A stretch of 64,000 nt of DNA from Stenocarpella maydis (Eukaryota > Ascomycota > Sordariomycetes > Diaporthales > Diaporthaceae). Each line of letters begins with the position of its first letter. Positions within the stretch are counted from its first letter, which is position 1. The stretch lies in contig NQMI01000005.1 in assembly GCA_002270565.1 (NCBI GenBank), positions 744,001 to 808,000 of the forward strand, written 5' to 3'. Position numbers and translations under genes: made by a program. Shown here one piece after another: positions 59,703 through 64,000 of this stretch. The notes under the pieces were generated by a model, which saw nothing but the letters and a program-made list of their open reading frames with translations, searched no databases and was not told where the DNA came from.

Positions 59703-61993
59703 TCATACCGCTTCAATGGCATGGCGGCTCCCACCTTCAACGCTCACCACGACCGCCCCATCCCTAGGGGTCACGCCTTCCGCGGTCGGCCCCCCGTCTC
59801 TTGTCCAGACCACCTCCCCGTCCCTGCTCACCTTGGCCCTCCCGCCATCGAGACGCACGACAACGTCACCGTTCGCCCCCGCCGGGGCGGAGACCACCAT
59901 CTGCAGGCCAGCAGGCAGGATCTCCCACTGCACAGAGATCGGCCCAAGGCTGGGCGACACGGTATGGCCCCTGGCCCAGCTCATCCCCTCGGCCGGCGGG
60001 CAGGGGTCAAACACGAAGGCCCTGAACCCCGGCTCCAGCGGCCTCAGGCCGAGGACGCGCCTCGTCAGCAGCGGCGTGACGCCCGTGGACCAGCCGTGCG
60101 CCATGGACGTGAAGCCGTCCTGGTAGGGCTTACCCCCCGGGCCGATGCCCTCCCAGAACGTCGAGGCCGGGTCGTGGGCCGACATCCAGCCGTACAGGCG
60201 CTCCAGCTCCTCAAACGCCGAGGCGGGGTCGAAGACGAAGCGGCCCTCGAGCTCGAAGTAGCTGATGAAGGCGTACACGCGCTGGTCGAGGTGGTCCCCC
60301 GGGCTAAGCGCGCTGCTGTCGTAGAAGGCGTTGCCGTAGGGCCTCCTGAGCGCGCTGTCGAGGTATCTGAGGATGGAGGACGTCTGGTCCCGCCACCCCG
60401 CCCCGCCGGCCAGGACCGCGAGGCTGTTGCCGTCTTGCGCGTGGACGGGGCACCTTGTGGCGCTGTCGCCGCCAGGACAGTGGCCACCGTCGAAGAAGGC
60501 ACCGACGCTGTCGTCCCAGTTCGCCCCGAGGAGCGCGGGGCCGACCGCATCGGCACGCGCCCGCCACCTCTCGGCGTCCTCTTCACGCCCGTGGAACCTG
60601 GCCAGTTCCGCCGCGCGCTGAAGTGCCATCATGTACAGCGCGTTGTAGTACGTGATGACGCCCGTGCGGGGCAGGAACGCGTAGTCGCCGTAGCCGCCGC
60701 TGTCGCCCAGGCCCTTCTCGAGCAGGCCGTCGGCGTTGGTGCAGTTGGGGTAGTACACGTCGAGGACCTTGGCCATGTTCGCGTAATACTTGGCCAGGTA
60801 GTCGGTGTCGCGCGTGTACATGACGAGGTCGTAGGAGCAGACCACCCACCACAGCGGGTAGTCGAATAATGACAGCGTGTAGTTGCGGATGCTCGCCGGC
60901 GGGATCCACCCATCCTCCCTCTGATGGTCGGCCAGGTCCGCCAGGACGTTTCGTGCCGGGCTGGGGTCGCCGTGGCTGACGTACAGCGTCACCGCTGACA
61001 CGGCCAGGTCGCCGACGTACGGGTCACGGTCGCGCTTCGCCCCGTCGTGGAGGACAATCCTGTCCACCAGGCCACTGGTACCTGTTAATCGCCTGCTACG
61101 GGCCCCAGGGTGGTGCATCCTGCAACATCCCGAGGAACAAAGATCGGGCAACTGTAGCAGGGTAAGAATGGGACTCACGGTGTGAAGGCGTCGCGCGGCT
61201 CCGTGTCGTTGGCCCGGAATATGTCGGTGGCGAGGTCGTTGGTGTAGACTCCATCATACCACCACTGGTTCAGGGTCCTGTTGCTGCACTCGAAGGAGCC
61301 CGTGAAGGTGTCCGGCGTGCCCATAAAGCCGGAGAATGCCAGCGTGACACCAGAGAGAGAAACACTCCCGAACCCGGTGGTGTACGGCGCGTCCTCCTCG
61401 AGCGCCCGTAGAGAAATCCGCAGGTACCGGAAGCCGTGGAAGCCATCCGAGCACACCTTGCGGTCCTCAGGGAACTGACAGCCGAGCTTGTTCGTCCACG
61501 TGTACGGGTGCTTCTGCACCGCAATCTGGTCGGTCCCGTTGGTGAACTTCTCCCCCTCAGGCTGGTTGTCGGACCTCGTGAAGTCGCTCCTATTGCCCAG
61601 GAACTGGAGGGTTTCTGAGAAGGCAAGAGTGACGCCAGGAAGTGGCGTCGCGTCTGAAAGGCCTTGAGTGGATGGTTCAGCCCCAGCGAAGTCGATAGCC
61701 AAGACTCCGGCGTAGTTTTGCCCAAAGTCCAGCACGAGCGACGGGATACTCTCGTTGGGGCTGGCTCTGGTGAGTGTGGTGATCCCGCCGCACAGTATGC
61801 CCTCTGGGTTGCTGATGCCACCGCTGGTGTACTTCCCGAGCACTCGAACTGGGCAAATGTTGCGCCTGAATGGGCCCCTAACGTATTTCCACCAGCTGAA
61901 CTCGTCCTTTGGTAGCTCACCCACGCTCTCCCCGCCAACGGCCACATTAGTTGTCAGCGCTATGAGCAACCCGGCGAGGATCACGGTGGTCAT
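59703..61993 (-). CDS. Secreted alpha-L-rhamnosidase-like glycoside hydrolase (GH78)
   Basis: GH78 enzymes release terminal L-rhamnose from pectin side chains and flavonoid glycosides. Two exons on the minus strand, 61993-61179 and 61119-59703, with a 59-nt intron, give 743 residues. I start at the Met at 61993 because MTTVILAGLLIALTT is a good signal peptide; an in-frame Met 21 codons upstream (62056) would bury it. The N-terminal 270 residues are a beta-domain region. The (alpha/alpha)6 barrel begins around DGAKRDRDPYVGDL, the hallmark GH78 segment, and continues with EDGWIPPAS, DYPLWWV, AQDGNSLAV and FWEGIG. The last 110 residues form a beta-sandwich after SMAHGWSTGVTPLL. Potential N-glycosylation sites occur throughout. 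Secretion and family are strongly supported; the exact substrate is not. Confidence 0.9.
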
Positions 61994-63189
61994 CCGGTTG
62001 TGCTTGGGGGGGCATTTAATAAGAGAAGCGATATTGACAGCGGCTTGGAGCCCCATATCAGGCGCGCTGTGAAGGAGAGAAGGCGGGAAGGATATGGACC
62101 TGACGCGGAGTCTGACGAAGAACGATGCGATTCAGGAGCCCGTGTAAAAGGGAGATCAAATATACTCACAACAGCCATAATCACCCATAATTTAAGGCTA
62201 AATAAGTAACAGAGGCTGGATTCTGTACAGATAATCAGACCACGGAAGGGAGCGTTATCGCGCTCCCTTGGGTTACACCGACTGCAACTAGTTACCTAGG
62301 TAACATGAGGTCCAGCATGGGTTGGTAGCATTCAGCAGCGACAGGCGGTCGTACCAGCAGAGTGTCGATGCGCCATGTATTAGTAGTGACGGTGTGATGG
62401 GGCGACCGAAGTTGTGAACTGGATGCTTGTTGATGCAGGCGCGCGAGTGGCATCGTGCGGGGAAGGAAGCCGTGACCACAGAGGCAGGCAGCTGACCCTT
62501 GAGCGAGAATGCATGGGCCGGGTGGGCACTGAACCAGGAGCTTAATAATAAAGCTTCCACCTTTCCATGTGTACTCCCTGATCATGAAGCTTCATGAACC
62601 CCCAGGCTTGGCCGAGAAAAGCCGGGGGGTTCGCCCAGGTATTCTTAGAGGGACAACAAGGATGGCTCCGGTCCCTTCAATGCCACCCTGCTTCGTACAA
62701 GGCTGAGATGCCGAGTGCCCAGCAATGGTCGCCACCGAGTTGGCCTCATGGAACGTCCTGCACAGATCACTGCATGCGCCGTCCTGAACCATACGACTTG
62801 ATTGTGAATTCAACTAGGTGTCTCCAGAATAGAAAAAGCCCGTCAGACGTTGGGAGCGATGGTCTCCAGGCAGAACCGCTCCATGTCTTTCTTCCTCCCG
62901 AGTACCGCCGAGGGGTCCAACTTCAACCCCACGAGGAAGGCTATCATCCGCATGGCTAGCCGTAGACTATGACTCTAGAGGAGGGAAATATCGCACGTAT
63001 TTTACAGTTCTGTAAAGTCAACAGAACAACAATCTCCTGTGTATCAGGACCTGGTTGCAAGTACTGCACCTAGAAGAGTGATATCACACAAAGAAGCGAT
63101 GAAGCGCCATATCACCTTCCTTGTTCCCATAATTCTTGGACGGTATTGCGGGACGATCCGTTCAGACCATCGGCTTCTTTCTGTGCCTT
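61994..63189. other. Gene-free region upstream of the GH78 gene
   Basis: About 1.2 kb between the GH78 start and the 3' end of the BTB gene, with short random frames only. It must hold the GH78 promoter. Confidence 0.45.
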
Positions 63190-64000
63190 TTAGGCATTGC
63201 TGCTGTGACGGGGTCGCTTCCGGACGCTGCCGCCGACAGGGTGCATCTTGGCATTGTTCTCGCGCTTGAGCTTGTCGTCGAGGACGCGTGCTGGAAACTG
63301 TATTAGCAGCCGAACGCATCATGTGCAAACGCTGAATCTGGGGGTCCAGCCTACTGAGGACATCGTAACCAAACTGGGGATACTCCAGGCAGAGCGCCTT
63401 AAACTCCGGCTCGGCCTCGGCGCGCAGGGTGTGGGAGCGGTTAGCCCAGAAGTTGGCGACGGGGGCGCGGACGGTGGTGTCTGCCTCGGAGGTGTATGCG
63501 TATACGTAGCGGGCGTAGGCGATCTCACCCTTTGCGGTGGAGTTGACACAGTGGATCTTGGAGGAGGCGAGGGTGCGCAGTTCGGGGACCTGGAACTTCT
63601 CGGCGAGGGTGTAGACACGGGCGTGCTTGAGCAGCTGCTCGCCGGACTCGTCGACCTTGGGGATGGATGGGTCTGTCTCGAGGGTGCGCTGGCCGGGCAC
63701 CTTCTTGGGGAAGTAGTCGCCGGTATAGAGGTACTCGAGGAAGCAGCCGACGGCATCCATGTCGTCCTGGGGGAGCTCGATCTGGCGGGGCTGGTCGGCC
63801 ATGTGTCCTGTCAGCAGGCTCTCTCCTAATGTGCGCGCACACCCCACGACAGTCTCGATGGTGCGGGATCACTCACGCTGCCGTCGTCGCTGAACTGGGC
63901 GCATGCGTCCTTGAAGAAGGGGCTGAGGACGAGCAGGGCTTGGTGTGCCGTTAGGATGGTCTCGGACTCGCCGCTGCCGACGATCAGGGTGACAACCGGG
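63190..64000 (-). CDS. BTB/POZ domain protein, 5' end outside the window
   Basis: Three exons are visible on the minus strand: the partial first one, 64000-63877, then 63820-63355 and 63290-63190 (stop at 63192-63190). The first contains VVTLIVGSGESETILTAHQALLVLSPFF, a typical BTB strand-helix start. The second has RQIELPQDDMDAVGCFLEYLYTGDY, the BTB core that mediates dimerisation and Cullin-3 binding, then helices similar to those in many fungal BTB proteins. The last exon ends with a basic stretch (VRKRPRH) that may be a nuclear signal. The junction between the first two exons is the least certain: AG at 63822-63821 keeps the frame, but a neighbouring acceptor is possible. The last intron has a GCTAAT branch point. 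The start codon lies beyond the right edge. Confidence 0.8.

Noticed and set aside
58949..59740. 263-codon minus-strand frame
   Set aside because: Overlaps the small conserved + gene and the GH78 3' end; long Phe/Ser runs reflect the antisense of Glu/Lys codons.

Overview
The window is nuclear DNA from a filamentous ascomycete, most likely a member of the Sordariomycetes. The evidence is: short spliceosomal introns with GTRNGY donors and CTRAY-type branch points; GC-rich third codon positions in the genes; typical ascomycete gene content (Sar1, Hal4/Hal5-type kinase, Ess1/Pin1, Rpb9, Set9, CE1 feruloyl esterase, GH78, CBM1); and AT-rich, TpA-rich blocks that look like repeat-induced point mutation (RIP). 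I cannot place it to genus. No tRNA, rRNA, CRISPR array or prokaryotic operon structure was recognised.

Layout. 1-6.7 kb: sar1 (COPII GTPase) and a large patatin-like lipase, both on +. 6.7-15.2 kb: a long stretch without a supportable gene, ending in a pyrimidine-rich leader of a Hal4/Hal5-type kinase (15.2-16.8 kb, +). 16.8-22.6 kb: no intact gene, but a decayed A-T-C fragment of a non-ribosomal peptide synthetase (about 18.5-20.9 kb). 22.6-23.6 kb: a secreted CE1 feruloyl-esterase-like gene. 24-29 kb: an AT-rich, probably RIP-mutated block with a minus-strand relic that retains a Ulp1 (C48) protease-like core, next to a less mutated candidate solo LTR (28.01-28.57 kb). 29-35.5 kb: accessory genes, namely a serine/proline-rich protein of unknown function (-), a tiny secreted CBM1 protein (+) and a polyQ/PY-motif protein (+). 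36.5-38.4 kb: an augmin HAUS3-like gene (-). 38.4-42.7 kb: no supportable gene. 42.7-56 kb: a core block with an LrgA/LrgB-type membrane protein (+), ess1/pin1 (-), rpb9 (+), mitochondrial ribosomal protein uL14m (-) and set9 (+). 56.6-64 kb: a PAF-acetylhydrolase-like enzyme (-), a small conserved protein (+), a GH78 alpha-L-rhamnosidase (-) and a BTB/POZ gene that runs off the right edge (-).

How genes relate. ess1 and rpb9 are divergently transcribed across about 2 kb, and both products act on RNA polymerase II; Set9 nearby acts on chromatin. Feruloyl esterase, CBM1 protein and GH78 enzyme are all secreted plant-polymer functions, but they are dispersed and not a cluster. The most unusual observation is rpb9. 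Its first intron is about 650 nt, far longer than the other introns here, and its first 366 nt are an in-frame, GC3-rich reading frame with its own CxCC/CxxC cysteine knuckles. This suggests a second, alternative C-terminus for a core RNA polymerase II subunit.
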